In this document: one piece after another, positions 8,016 through 17,493 of the stretch
How the letters are laid out: every line of letters begins with the position of its first letter
Position numbering within the stretch: the first letter of the stretch is position 1
Origin: Methylorubrum populi
GTDB lineage: Bacteria > Pseudomonadota > Alphaproteobacteria > Rhizobiales > Beijerinckiaceae
Length of the DNA stretch: 35,148 nucleotides
Direction of reading: 5' to 3'
Assembly (NCBI GenBank): GCA_020741775.1
Contig: DYYG01000015.1
Span: forward strand, 1 to 35,148
The notes under the pieces: generated by a model
Told to the model about the DNA's origin: nothing
Seen by the model: only the letters and a program-made list of their open reading frames with translations
The model's database searches: none
Made by a program: the position numbers and the translations under genes

Positions 8016-9094
8016 GAGACACCCTTTTCGATGAGGCGGTCACGGATGCGGGCGAGCACGTCGGCCGCATTCAGTTTCTCGGCCGCTGCCGGCGGTCCTT
8101 TCGGCTCGGCATAGGCGATGACGCCGCGCCGGTCGTTCCAGAGCGCGCCGCCGATGCTCTCGCCGGGCACGCCGACGGTGATGACGATCTCGGCGGTCTC
8201 GCCCGCGGCTTCCGGCGAGCCTTCGCCGACGATGGCGATGGTCGGCAGGCTGCCGAGCCAGGCGGGGCGTGGGGCCGGAAGCGAGGCGAGCCAAAGGGCG
8301 GCGTCGGCCTCACCCGCGGCGATCTGGCGGGCGCTGTCGAAGCGCCAGGGATCGTGTTCCGGCTGGTGCCGGCCGAAGCCGATGCGGGGTGCCTGGCCCG
8401 TGGTCCAGGCGGAGAGCTGCACGGTCGCGCGGCCCTGGAACGGGTCGGCGAGGGTGAGCGCGAAGAAGCGGGTGGATTCGTTGAGGTCGCGGATCAGGCC
8501 CTGGAGCATCTCCACGCCGAGTTCGCCGACCTCTTCCGCGTCATAGACGATCACGCCGTATTGCGCGGCGAACAGGCGGCGGGCGAGATCGGCATAGGCC
8601 TCCTCACCGGCGAGATGCCCCTTGGCGAAGGCGCGCAGATGGCCGAGTGACACCGCGAGCCCGCCCGCCTCGGTGGCGTAGGCGACGTGGCGGATCGCGC
8701 CGTTCTGCGGACCGCCGAGGGACAGCAGGGCCCGCTCGGCCCCCGCCGCGCGGCCTCGGCTCGGCGAGGCCGCGGCGATCTCGGCGATCAGCGAGCCGTC
8801 CCAGGGGCGATTGCCGATGACGAGGACCAGATCGGCCCGGCCGATGGTCTCAGCCCGCGTCGTGCTCATGGCGCCGCCGGCACTCAGGGCGCCGAGTTCG
8901 GCATAGAGGCTGGGGCCGGAGACCGGATCGAGCGAGGCCCCGAGGGTTTCGGCCAGCCGGTAGGCGGCGCGCAGGGCGGATACCTCGGCGCTCAGACCGG
9001 CCAGAACCGGCACGCGTGCGGCGGCGAGCAGATCGGCGGCGGCATCGACCGCCGCGTCCACATCCGCCGCGCCCCCCTTCACCCAGGCTGTCAT
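8009..9094 (-). CDS. fhcB: FhcB, formyltransferase/hydrolase complex subunit B
   Basis: The 361-residue protein is related to formylmethanofuran dehydrogenase subunit B (FwdB) but reduced. It lacks the N-terminal Cys-rich motif that binds an iron-sulfur cluster in FwdB. It has only one Cys in the whole protein, the last residue, so the molybdopterin-ligating Cys/Sec is also missing. This is the known bacterial state, in which the complex is a hydrolase and not a redox enzyme. FhcB is the first gene of the operon, with GAGG nine bases upstream of its ATG, and diverges from mptG across a 572-base regulatory gap. Confidence 0.92.
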   Translation of the reverse strand: MTAWVKGGAADVDAAVDAAADLLAAARVPVLAGLSAEVSALRAAYRLAETLGASLDPVSGPSLYAELGALSAGGAMSTTRAETIGRADLVLVIGNRPWDGSLIAEIAAASPSRGRAAGAERALLSLGGPQNGAIRHVAYATEAGGLAVSLGHLRAFAKGHLAGEEAYADLARRLFAAQYGVIVYDAEEVGELGVEMLQGLIRDLNESTRFFALTLADPFQGRATVQLSAWTTGQAPRIGFGRHQPEHDPWRFDSARQIAAGEADAALWLASLPAPRPAWLGSLPTIAIVGEGSPEAAGETAEIVITVGVPGESIGGALWNDRRGVIAYAEPKGPPAAAEKLNAADVLARIRDRLIEKGVSC

Positions 9095-9390
9095 GCGTCC
9101 TCACCGTCGTTTCTTCGGGCGTCCCCGCTGTGGTGGGCGGGGCGAAAGACGGTCACGTCCGAAGGGCGCTGCGGGCACCCCTGGTGGAGCCTCGGTCACC
9201 TCGAAATCCCGGCTCGGGTTCGACAGCAAGGGCTCGGACCGGCTCCGCGAAGGGAGCGGGGTGGTTTTGCATTCCTGTGCCGGGCCCCGCAAGCCCCCGG
9301 CGAAGTTTGCGTCAAGGTTTTCGTGCCGCCCTCTTGTCCCCCACCGTCCCCGATCGGGATCGCGGGCCTTTCCGGATCGTCTCGTCTCAT

Positions 9391-9429
9391 ACGCCATCCG
9401 GCCGATCCCTGCGGGAGAGCGGATGGCGT
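9391..9429. repeat. Inverted repeat, 10-base arms
   Basis: ACGCCATCCG at 9391-9400 is repeated as its reverse complement at 9420-9429 across a 19-base spacer. It lies in the shared upstream region of fhcB and mptG. It could be an RNA hairpin or a pair of half-sites for a regulator. There is no following T run, so a terminator is unlikely. Confidence 0.4.
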
Positions 9430-9460
9430 CATCGCTCACGTGCCGCGCGGGCTTGCCGAT

Positions 9461-9491
9461 ACGGTTTCCGCTTCCGTCCAGCGGAAACCGT
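9461..9491. promoter_or_regulatory. Perfect 12-base inverted repeat, candidate operator or hairpin
   Basis: ACGGTTTCCGCT (9461-9472) and AGCGGAAACCGT (9480-9491) are perfect reverse complements around TCCGTCC. The element is about 175 bases upstream of the mptG start and 370 bases upstream of fhcB. Its symmetry and its position between divergent C1 operons suggest a shared regulatory site. A stable RNA hairpin is the alternative. Confidence 0.45.
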
Positions 9492-9666
9492 CTCAGGCGT
9501 CTCGTGCGGGACGGGGACGCCGACATCTGCGAGGATGTCATGAGCGGTGCACAGAAAGGATGCACTCGGACGAGGTTGTCGCGGGCGCCGCCGCATGGGA
9601 GAAGCCGGCCGCCCCGAGCCGGGGCATTTCCGCCGGCCGGCGGCGCGGACGAGAGGATGGGAGACC

Positions 9667-10662
9667 GTGGCCGAGGTGCCGGAAACGACGGGTGAGACCG
9701 TGAGCGCGATGCCCCGCCCCGCTGCGGCCGGTGTTCGGGTTCGCGCGCCCGCGCGCCTGCATTTCGGCTTCCTCGACCTCAATGGTGGTCTCGGGCGCCG
9801 TTTCGGCAGCATCGGGCTGGCTCTCGACGCGCCTGCGGTGCAGCTTGTGGCACGGCCCGCCAAGCGCGTCTCCGCCTCCGGGCCGGAGGCGGAGCGGGTG
9901 CGGGCGAATCTGCTCGCGGCGGCCGCCTATCTCGATGTGCCGGACGCGGTGGCGGTCGAGATCGAGGAGGCGATTCCCGCCCATGCCGGTTTTGGCTCGG
10001 GCACGCAGCTTGCCCTGGCGGTGGCGGCGGCGCTGGCCCGCCTGCACGGCAGGCCGTTTGCTCCCGCGGACTTCGCCGACGTGCTCGACCGCGGCAACCG
10101 CTCCGGCGTCGGGCTCGCCGCCTTCACCGAGGGCGGCCTGATCGTGGACGGTGGACGCGACGGCTCCGGCGCGCCGCCTCCGGTGATCGCGCGGCTGAAC
10201 TATCCCGAGGAGTGGCGCGTCGTGCTGATTCTCGACGAAGCCATGACCGGTGTGCATGGCTCCCGTGAGACGGAAGCGTTCCGCGACCTGCCCTTGTTCG
10301 ATGCCGGCGAAGCGGCGGAGATCTGCCGGATCGTGCTGATGCAGATCCTGCCGGCGGCCGCGACCGCCGAGCCCGCCGGGTTCGGTGCCGGCATTACCGA
10401 GATCCAGAAGCGCATCGGCGACCATTTCGCGCCGCATCAGGGCGGCCGCTACGCCAGCGAGGCGGTGGCGCAGGCGCTCGACACCATCGCCCAGGCCGGC
10501 ATATCCGGTTATGGGCAGAGTTCCTGGGGGCCGACCGGCTTCGCGCTGATGCCCTCGCAGAAAGAAGCGGAGGCGCTGGTCGCCTCCTTGGAGCGGCCGG
10601 GCCGCCTGCGCTTCGTCATCGCCCGCGGACGCAATGTCGGCGCTTCGATTGACGCTTTTTAG
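9667..10662 (+). CDS. mptG: MptG-like beta-ribofuranosylaminobenzene 5'-phosphate synthase (orf4)
   Basis: The 331-residue GHMP-superfamily protein contains VRAPARLHFGFLDLNGG near the N-terminus, the glycine-rich loop IPAHAGFGSGTQLALAVAAA, and GYGQSSWGPTGFAL near the C-terminus. These are typical of RFAP synthase. It condenses an aminobenzoate or hydroxybenzoate with phosphoribosyl pyrophosphate, the first committed step of H4MPT synthesis. In M. extorquens this family was called orf4. The start is uncertain: GTG at 9667 has GGGAG five bases upstream, while ATG at 9709 lacks a clear ribosome site. It is followed by mtdB after 110 bases. Confidence 0.88.
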   Translation: MAEVPETTGETVSAMPRPAAAGVRVRAPARLHFGFLDLNGGLGRRFGSIGLALDAPAVQLVARPAKRVSASGPEAERVRANLLAAAAYLDVPDAVAVEIEEAIPAHAGFGSGTQLALAVAAALARLHGRPFAPADFADVLDRGNRSGVGLAAFTEGGLIVDGGRDGSGAPPPVIARLNYPEEWRVVLILDEAMTGVHGSRETEAFRDLPLFDAGEAAEICRIVLMQILPAAATAEPAGFGAGITEIQKRIGDHFAPHQGGRYASEAVAQALDTIAQAGISGYGQSSWGPTGFALMPSQKEAEALVASLERPGRLRFVIARGRNVGASIDAF

Positions 10663-10772
10663 ATTTTTTCTTGTCTAGCCTTCACCAAACCTGCGCTTGA
10701 CCAGCGCCGGTCCAATCGGCTTTGCACCTGAAGCGCCTCGCAAAAAGGCGCGATCACGGGAGAACGAACATC

Positions 10773-11649
10773 ATGGCCCGCTCGATCCTGCACATGCTGA
10801 CGCCGCTCAAGCACATGAGCCCGTTCGACGTGAACATGGCGATCGATGCCGGGTTCGAGACGCTCATCCCCTATACCGATGTCGATCTCGCCGACGTCGT
10901 TTCGCTCACGCAGGATTCGATCTTCTCCCGCGCGCCGCAGGACGGCGTGCGCACCGGCATCTTCATCGGCGGCAAGAACGCCGAGCTGGCGCTCGACATG
11001 GTGGACCGGGCCAAGAAGGCCTTCGTGCCGCCCTTCGTCAACCACGTCTTCGCCGATCCGGCCGGTTCCTTCACCACCGGCGCGGCGATGGTGGCCGAGG
11101 TCTCCCGCGCCCTGAAGGCGAAGTTCGACACCGACCTCAAGGGCAAGCGCATCGTCATCTTCGGCGGTGCCGGCGTGGTCGCCTATGTCGCCGCAGTGAT
11201 CGGCGCGCTGGAAGGCGCCCAGAGCGTGCTCGTCGGCCATGACGGCGAGGAACGCGTCTCCAAGATCGCCTTCACCATGAAGTGGCGCTTCGGCATCGAG
11301 GTCGGCGCCGTCGACGGCACCCTGCCCGAGGCCCGCCGCGCCGCCATCGCCGATGCCGACGTGATCCTCTCGGCCGGCCCCGCCGGCGTCTCGATCCTGA
11401 CGGCGACGGATCTCGAATCCGCGCCCAAGCTGCTGGTCGCCTCCGACGTCAATGCCGTGCCGCCGGCCGGCATCGCCGGCATCGACGTGAACGCCAAGGA
11501 CGTGGCCCTGCCCACCGGCAAGGGCGTCGGCATCGGCGCGCTCGCGGTCGGCAATGTGAAGTACCAGACCCAGTGCCGCCTGTTCCGGAAGATGCTGGAG
11601 GCGCAGGAGCCGCTCTGCCTCGATTTCCGCGACGCCTACAAGCTCGCCG

Positions 11650-11666
<17 letters not shown>
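10773..11666 (+). CDS. mtdB: MtdB, NAD(P)-dependent methylene-H4MPT dehydrogenase
   Basis: The 297-residue protein opens MARSILHMLTPLKHMSPFDV and has a central Rossmann segment GKRIVIFGGAGVVAYVAAVI. It ends with conserved segments including NAVPPAGIAGIDVNAKD and GIGALAVGNVKYQ. This matches MtdB, which oxidises methylene-H4MPT to methenyl-H4MPT in the cytoplasm, the step after Fae. The start at 10773 follows a GGGAGAACGAACATC leader. The longer upstream frame is non-coding sequence after mptG. The next gene begins inside its last codons. Confidence 0.95.
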
Positions 11667-13804
<2,138 letters not shown>

Positions 13805-13817
13805 GGCGCCGAAGTGA

Positions 13818-13844
13818 GACCCTCTCCCGCAACGGGAGAGGGTC
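13818..13844 (+). terminator. Stem-loop after mch
   Basis: GACCCTCTCCCG and CGGGAGAGGGTC form a perfect 12-base stem with a 3-base CAA loop, 13 bases after the mch stop. There is no T run. The same kind of short palindrome is common between genes in Methylobacterium and its relatives, so it may be a dispersed repeat that protects or ends the mch mRNA. Confidence 0.5.
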
Positions 13845-13888
13845 GCCGTGGGCCGATTCGGCCGGAGTGCTCTGGCAAACTCTTCGTT

Positions 13889-14019
13889 CCTCATGCTGAG
13901 CTGCTGCGTCAGCAGCCGCGCAGCACGCCGCGACGTGGATTCCAGCAGTTCGGTGCCACAGGATCGGTCGTTCCGGCGTGCGTCGAGGCCGAGCTTTCGC
14001 TCGGCACCTCAGCATGAGG
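13889..14019. repeat. REP-like composite palindromic element
   Basis: The outer arms CCTCATGCTGAG (13889-13900) and CTCAGCATGAGG (14008-14019) are perfect reverse complements. Inside are smaller stems, CTGCTG/CAGCAG near 13901-13915 and GCCGAGC/GCTCGGC at 13988-14005. This nested palindrome with CTCATGCTGAG ends resembles dispersed intergenic elements of alphaproteobacteria. It separates mch from the RimK-like gene, and its 3' end lies 62 bases before that gene's start. Confidence 0.6.
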
Positions 14020-14081
14020 GCCGTCATGAACGCCCGAACAAGTCGGTCGAACAGGCGCTGAGAAGAACGGAAAAAGAGCAT

Positions 14082-14996
14082 ATGCGCATCGGGCTCGCGG
14101 CCGATAACGGCAATTGGCACAAGGCACGGCTGCGGGAGGCCTTGCGTGGGCTCGGCGTCGAGCCGGTGCTGTTCTCGCTGGCCGATGTGGCGGTGGTGAC
14201 GGGGGGCGGCGAGCCCCTGCGCGTCCCCGGCTTCGAGGACGGGCTGCCGGATGGCGTGCTGCTGCGCACCATCGCCGGTGGCACCTTCGAAGCCACCACC
14301 ATGCGGCTCGGCGTGCTCCACGCCCTGGTCGCTTCCGGAGTCAGCGTCTGGAATAGTCCGAGCGCCATCGAGCGCTCGGTGGACAAGGCTGCGACCTCCC
14401 TCCTGATCGATCGCGCCGGCCTGCCGACGCCCGACACCTTCGTCGTCTCGAAACGCGAGGCGGCCGCCGAGATCGTCGCCCGCGAGGCGCGGCCGGGCAA
14501 GCCGATCGTGCTCAAGCCCCTGTTCGGCTCCCAAGGCGAGGGTCTGATGCTTCTGGAAAAGCCGGAGGATTTGCCGGCTCAGGAAGAGGTCAGCGGCGTC
14601 TATTATCTCCAGCGCTACGTTGCGCGCGCCGACGGGCTGTGGCGCGACTATCGGGTCTTCGTCTGCGAGGGGCGGGCCATCGCCGGCATGATCCGCGAGG
14701 GCGACGGCTGGATCACCAATGTCCACCGGGGCGGCCGCCCCTTCGCCTGGGATGTGCCGGCCCGCGCCGCGGAGATGGCGGAGGCCGCCGCTGCCGCAAT
14801 CAGCGTCGATTACACCGGCATCGATCTCGTGGAGGACGGGGAGGGCGGCTTCCAGATCCTGGAGGTGAATTCCATGCCCGCTTGGTCCGGCTTGCAGCAG
14901 GTGACCGAGGTGGACATTGCCGGCGCGGTGGCCCGCGGCTTCCTGAACACGGTCCGTGCGGCCCGCCCGCCGCGGCTGGTCTCGGCCCTCGGATGA
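14082..14996 (+). CDS. RimK-like ATP-grasp ligase (orf7), probable cofactor glutamate ligase
   Basis: The 304-residue protein has an N-terminal domain starting MRIGLAADNGNWHKARLREA and an ATP-grasp domain with KPIVLKPLFGSQGEGLMLLE and FQILEVNSMPAWSGLQQVTE. These are hallmarks of the RimK/MptN group that adds glutamate to cofactors or proteins. In archaea MptN adds glutamate to a tetrahydromethanopterin, so a role in finishing H4MPT or methylofuran is likely but inferred. The gene corresponds to orf7 of the M. extorquens cluster. The start at 14082 is the first Met of the conserved domain; upstream codons lie in the palindromic repeat. It overlaps the next gene by ATGA. Confidence 0.82.
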   Translation: MRIGLAADNGNWHKARLREALRGLGVEPVLFSLADVAVVTGGGEPLRVPGFEDGLPDGVLLRTIAGGTFEATTMRLGVLHALVASGVSVWNSPSAIERSVDKAATSLLIDRAGLPTPDTFVVSKREAAAEIVAREARPGKPIVLKPLFGSQGEGLMLLEKPEDLPAQEEVSGVYYLQRYVARADGLWRDYRVFVCEGRAIAGMIREGDGWITNVHRGGRPFAWDVPARAAEMAEAAAAAISVDYTGIDLVEDGEGGFQILEVNSMPAWSGLQQVTEVDIAGAVARGFLNTVRAARPPRLVSALG

Positions 14997-15877
14997 GCGG
15001 GGCGGCGCCCTCCGATCCGCTGGCACCGCCCTTCGGCCTGCCGGCGGCGACGTTGGCCGATCTCTACCGCGCCGCCTGTCTCGCCGAACTCGACGCGCTG
15101 AAGCCCGGCAACGTGCATGGCTTCGCCGCCGGTCACCGCATGGTGGTGGCCGATTTCGTCACCAGCGCCGAGGTCTCGGCACCGCCCCTGGCGGAGGCGG
15201 GCGCCCGGGTAGGGCGGCGGGTACGGGCCGGTGTCGAGGCGACCTTCGCCGCCGTCGGCCAAAACACCAATCTCGGCATCCTGCTCCTCTGCGCCCCCCT
15301 GGCCCGCGCGGCGGAGGAGGCCGGCCCCTTCGCCGAGCGGCTCCGGGCGGTGCTGGAGGGCTTTGACGACACCGATTCCCGCGACGTGTTCGCGGCGATC
15401 CGCCGGGCGAATCCCGGTGGCCTCGGCACGGCGGCGCGCCACGATGTGGCCGCCGAGGGACCCGTTCCACCTCTGCTCGCGGCGATGGCGGAGGCGGCCC
15501 CCCGTGATCGCATCGCCCGTGCCTATACGGATGGCTTTCGCGATCTGGTCGAGATCGGCCTTCCCGCGCTCGCCACGGCGCGGGCGCGAGGGCTCGCGCC
15601 GCCCTGGACCACCACCGCCGTTCATCTCGCCTATCTCACCGGCGTGCCCGACAGCCATATCGTCCGCAAACACGGCCCCGAGCGGGCCGAGGCGGTGCGG
15701 GCGCAGGCGCGGGATCGGCTCGCCCGGCTCGATCTCGCCGAGGCTCCGGTCGAGGCGCTTCTGGCCTATGACCGAGAGCTGAAGGAGGCTGGTCTCAACC
15801 CCGGCACGAGCGCCGATTTCACCGTCGCGACCCTATTTCTCGACGCGCTGCTCGCCGCCCGTGGCGAGACTTCGTGA
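14993..15877 (+). CDS. CitG-like triphosphoribosyl-dephospho-CoA synthase family protein (orf17)
   Basis: The 294-residue protein contains LAELDALKPGNVHGFAAGHR, VGQNTNLGILLLCAPLARAA and AGLNPGTSADFTVATLFLDA. These match the CitG/MdcB family, which moves a phosphoribosyl group between nucleotide cofactors. Methylotrophs with the H4MPT pathway carry this gene (orf17 in M. extorquens) beside fae, and a role in building the ribosyl-containing side chain of H4MPT is a reasonable inference, not proven by sequence. Start and preceding stop overlap as ATGA. It is followed by 234 bases of fae leader. Confidence 0.82.
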   Translation: MSGAAPSDPLAPPFGLPAATLADLYRAACLAELDALKPGNVHGFAAGHRMVVADFVTSAEVSAPPLAEAGARVGRRVRAGVEATFAAVGQNTNLGILLLCAPLARAAEEAGPFAERLRAVLEGFDDTDSRDVFAAIRRANPGGLGTAARHDVAAEGPVPPLLAAMAEAAPRDRIARAYTDGFRDLVEIGLPALATARARGLAPPWTTTAVHLAYLTGVPDSHIVRKHGPERAEAVRAQARDRLARLDLAEAPVEALLAYDRELKEAGLNPGTSADFTVATLFLDALLAARGETS

Positions 15878-15961
15878 GTCTGCGCGCGAGACAGGAGGAA
15901 TCCTCGTGCGTCAAGGCCCCCCGGCGTCCAAAAAATCGCCGATTTCAGGGCCTTGCGCGGG

Positions 15962-15990
15962 TTGTTCGGCGCGGAAGCCCGCTGTAGGGT
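15962..15990 (+). promoter_or_regulatory. Candidate fae promoter
   Basis: TTGTTC (15962-15967) and TAGGGT (15985-15990) are separated by 17 bases, the ideal spacing. Fae is normally one of the most abundant proteins in methylotrophs, so a dedicated promoter is expected. If used, the leader RNA would be about 115 bases long and would include the hairpin at 16055-16087. Confidence 0.35.
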
Positions 15991-16054
15991 CCGCGCCGCT
16001 GTCCGGGCTAACCGGCTCGGCCCCTGCCGGGCGCCGCGAACAAGGATGGCTTCC

Positions 16055-16087
16055 AGGCCTCGCCTCCTCTCAGGGCGGGCCTTTTTT
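16055..16087 (+). terminator. Terminator-like hairpin immediately upstream of fae
   Basis: AGGCCTCGCC pairs with GGCGGGCCT with one bulged T, around a loop ending in CTCAG. It is followed directly by six T residues (16082-16087), the classic form of a factor-independent terminator. It ends 24 bases before the fae ATG and just before its ribosome site (CAGGGAGAG), leaving no room for a downstream promoter. Transcription of fae must pass through it. Confidence 0.6.
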
Positions 16088-16111
16088 CAGGAATCCAGGG
16101 AGAGACCCCGA

Positions 16112-16621
16112 ATGGCAAAGATCAACAAGCTTCAGGTCGGCGAAGCCCTCGTCGGTGACGGCAACGAGGTCGCCCACATCGACCTCATCATCGGACCGCG
16201 CGGTTCGGCGGCTGAGACCGCTTTCGCGAACGGCCTGGTCAACAACAAGCACGGCTTCACCAGCCTGCTCGCCGTGATCGCGCCGAACCTGCCGGCCAAG
16301 CCGAACACCCTGATGTTCAACAAGGTCACCATCAACGACGCCCGTCAGGCCGTCCAGATGTTCGGCCCGGCCCAGCACGGCGTCGCGCTCGCCGTTCAGG
16401 ACGCCGTTGCCGAGGGCATCATCCCGGCTGACGAGGCCGACGACGTGTTCGTGCTGGTTGGCGTGTTCATCCACTGGGAAGCGGCCGACGACGCCAAGAT
16501 CCAGAAGTACAACTACGAGGCCACCAAGCTGTCGATCCAGCGCGCCGTGAACGGCGAGCCGACCGCGAAGACGGTGACCGAGCAGCGCAAGTCGGCGACG
16601 CACCCCTTCGCCGCCAATTAG
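16112..16621 (+). CDS. fae: Fae, formaldehyde-activating enzyme
   Basis: The 169-residue protein contains [40 protein letters not shown] and [20 protein letters not shown], all diagnostic of Fae. His22 in EVAHIDL corresponds to the catalytic histidine region. It catalyses condensation of formaldehyde with H4MPT to methylene-H4MPT, feeding MtdB. The start at 16112 follows CCAGGGAGAGACCCCGA, a strong ribosome site. Codon use is strongly biased to C-ending codons, as expected for a highly expressed gene. A good terminator follows at 16715. Confidence 0.97.
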   Translation: MAKINKLQVGEALVGDGNEVAHIDLIIGPRGSAAETAFANGLVNNKHGFTSLLAVIAPNLPAKPNTLMFNKVTINDARQAVQMFGPAQHGVALAVQDAVAEGIIPADEADDVFVLVGVFIHWEAADDAKIQKYNYEATKLSIQRAVNGEPTAKTVTEQRKSATHPFAAN

Positions 16622-16714
16622 ATCGGAGGCAGTCCTGGGCAGAGCGAGCCTCCGCCCGCACCGCGGGGTCTGCTCCAGCGACTGGCTTCGATCTTCCTTG
16701 GACGCTAACGGGAT

Positions 16715-16746
16715 GGGGACGGCTTCGGCCGTCCCCTTCTCTTTTT
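16715..16746 (+). terminator. Factor-independent terminator after fae
   Basis: GGGGACGGC and GCCGTCCCC form a 9-base stem with a TTCG tetraloop (16715-16736), followed by TTCTCTTTTT. It lies about 94 bases after the fae stop codon and ends the plus-strand transcript before the convergent HisA-like gene. Confidence 0.85.
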
Positions 16747-16761
16747 GGGTTTGGGCTCCCG

Positions 16762-17478
16762 TCAGCGCAGGCGCCCATCATGGATCGCCGAGGCGACGAG
16801 GGCCCCGGCCGCGCCGGCTTCCGCCAACCGGTCGATATCCTCCGGCCCCCGCACGCCCCCGGCCGCGTAGACCCGCCATTCCGATCTGGACTTCCCCGCT
16901 CCGAGGCTGACGGCCCGCCTGATCCCGGCTAGGTCGGGCCCCGTGCCGGTGCCGACGCGGGCCAGCGTCATCACGATCACATCGCCCGGCCAGATCTGGG
17001 CGTCGTCATGCAATGCCTCCGGCCCGAGCCGCTCATCGCCCCGGCTGTCGAGGGAGAGCACGGCCCGGTCGCCGAGCCTTCGCACCAACTGTGCATCCCG
17101 CTGGCTCTCGCTGCCGATCACCGGACGGCCGAGCCCGCTCGCCATGAAACGCTCGACCCCCGAGGCATCGGCGAAACCGGCATCGACCCAGAGCACCGTG
17201 CCGGGGCAGGTGCGCATCACCGCCTCCAGGCTTCGACGGTCGGGCTCCGCCCCCTCCATGATGGCATCGAGATCGGCGACGTAGAGCAGGCTTCCTCCGA
17301 CCGCGTCGAGCAGGCCCCGGGCGATGTCGGCGGGCTTCGAGCCTCTGGCCAAGGGGGTATCGATCGGGGCATAGGCGTCGCGTTCGCCCGCGCGGGCGCG
17401 CACCACCTGCCCGCGGCGCAGGTCGATCACCGGGATCAACCGGAACGGCAGCGGCCGCCCCTCGAAACCTTGAGACAT
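16762..17478 (-). CDS. HisA-like TIM-barrel protein of the H4MPT gene set
   Basis: The 238-residue protein starts MSQGFEGRPLPFRLIPVIDL and continues RRGQVVRARAGERDAY. It also contains YVADLDAIMEG, VLWVDAGFADASGVERF and YAAGGVRGPEDIDRLAEAGA. This is the half-barrel repeat pattern of HisA (phosphoribosylformimino isomerase), but of the divergent branch (COG1411-type) found in organisms with methanofuran/H4MPT cofactors. A role in cofactor synthesis is inferred from this distribution. It is not likely to be the histidine-pathway HisA. The gene converges on fae and diverges from the kinase-like gene with only 15 bases between start codons. Confidence 0.8.
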   Translation of the reverse strand: MSQGFEGRPLPFRLIPVIDLRRGQVVRARAGERDAYAPIDTPLARGSKPADIARGLLDAVGGSLLYVADLDAIMEGAEPDRRSLEAVMRTCPGTVLWVDAGFADASGVERFMASGLGRPVIGSESQRDAQLVRRLGDRAVLSLDSRGDERLGPEALHDDAQIWPGDVIVMTLARVGTGTGPDLAGIRRAVSLGAGKSRSEWRVYAAGGVRGPEDIDRLAEAGAAGALVASAIHDGRLR

Positions 17479-17493
17479 CGCGTGAACCGTACA

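Larger units (their letters stand above)
9095..9666. other. 572-base divergent regulatory region between fhcB and mptG
   Basis: No credible gene is seen; open frames are Arg/Pro/Ser-rich chance frames. The region must carry the promoters for the fhc operon (minus) and the mptG-mtdB-mch genes (plus). It contains two inverted repeats: a perfect 12-base one at 9461-9491 and a 10-base one with arms 9391-9400 and 9420-9429 (ACGCCATCCG/CGGATGGCGT). Confidence 0.6.

Noticed and set aside
9101..9565. Minus-strand frame of 154 codons between fhcB and mptG
   Set aside because: No motif, low-complexity Arg/Pro/Ser content, and inverted repeats inside; better explained as a regulatory region.
16762..17478. 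True HisA of histidine synthesis
   Set aside because: No other his genes nearby, and the sequence is of the divergent branch seen with H4MPT/methylofuran genes.
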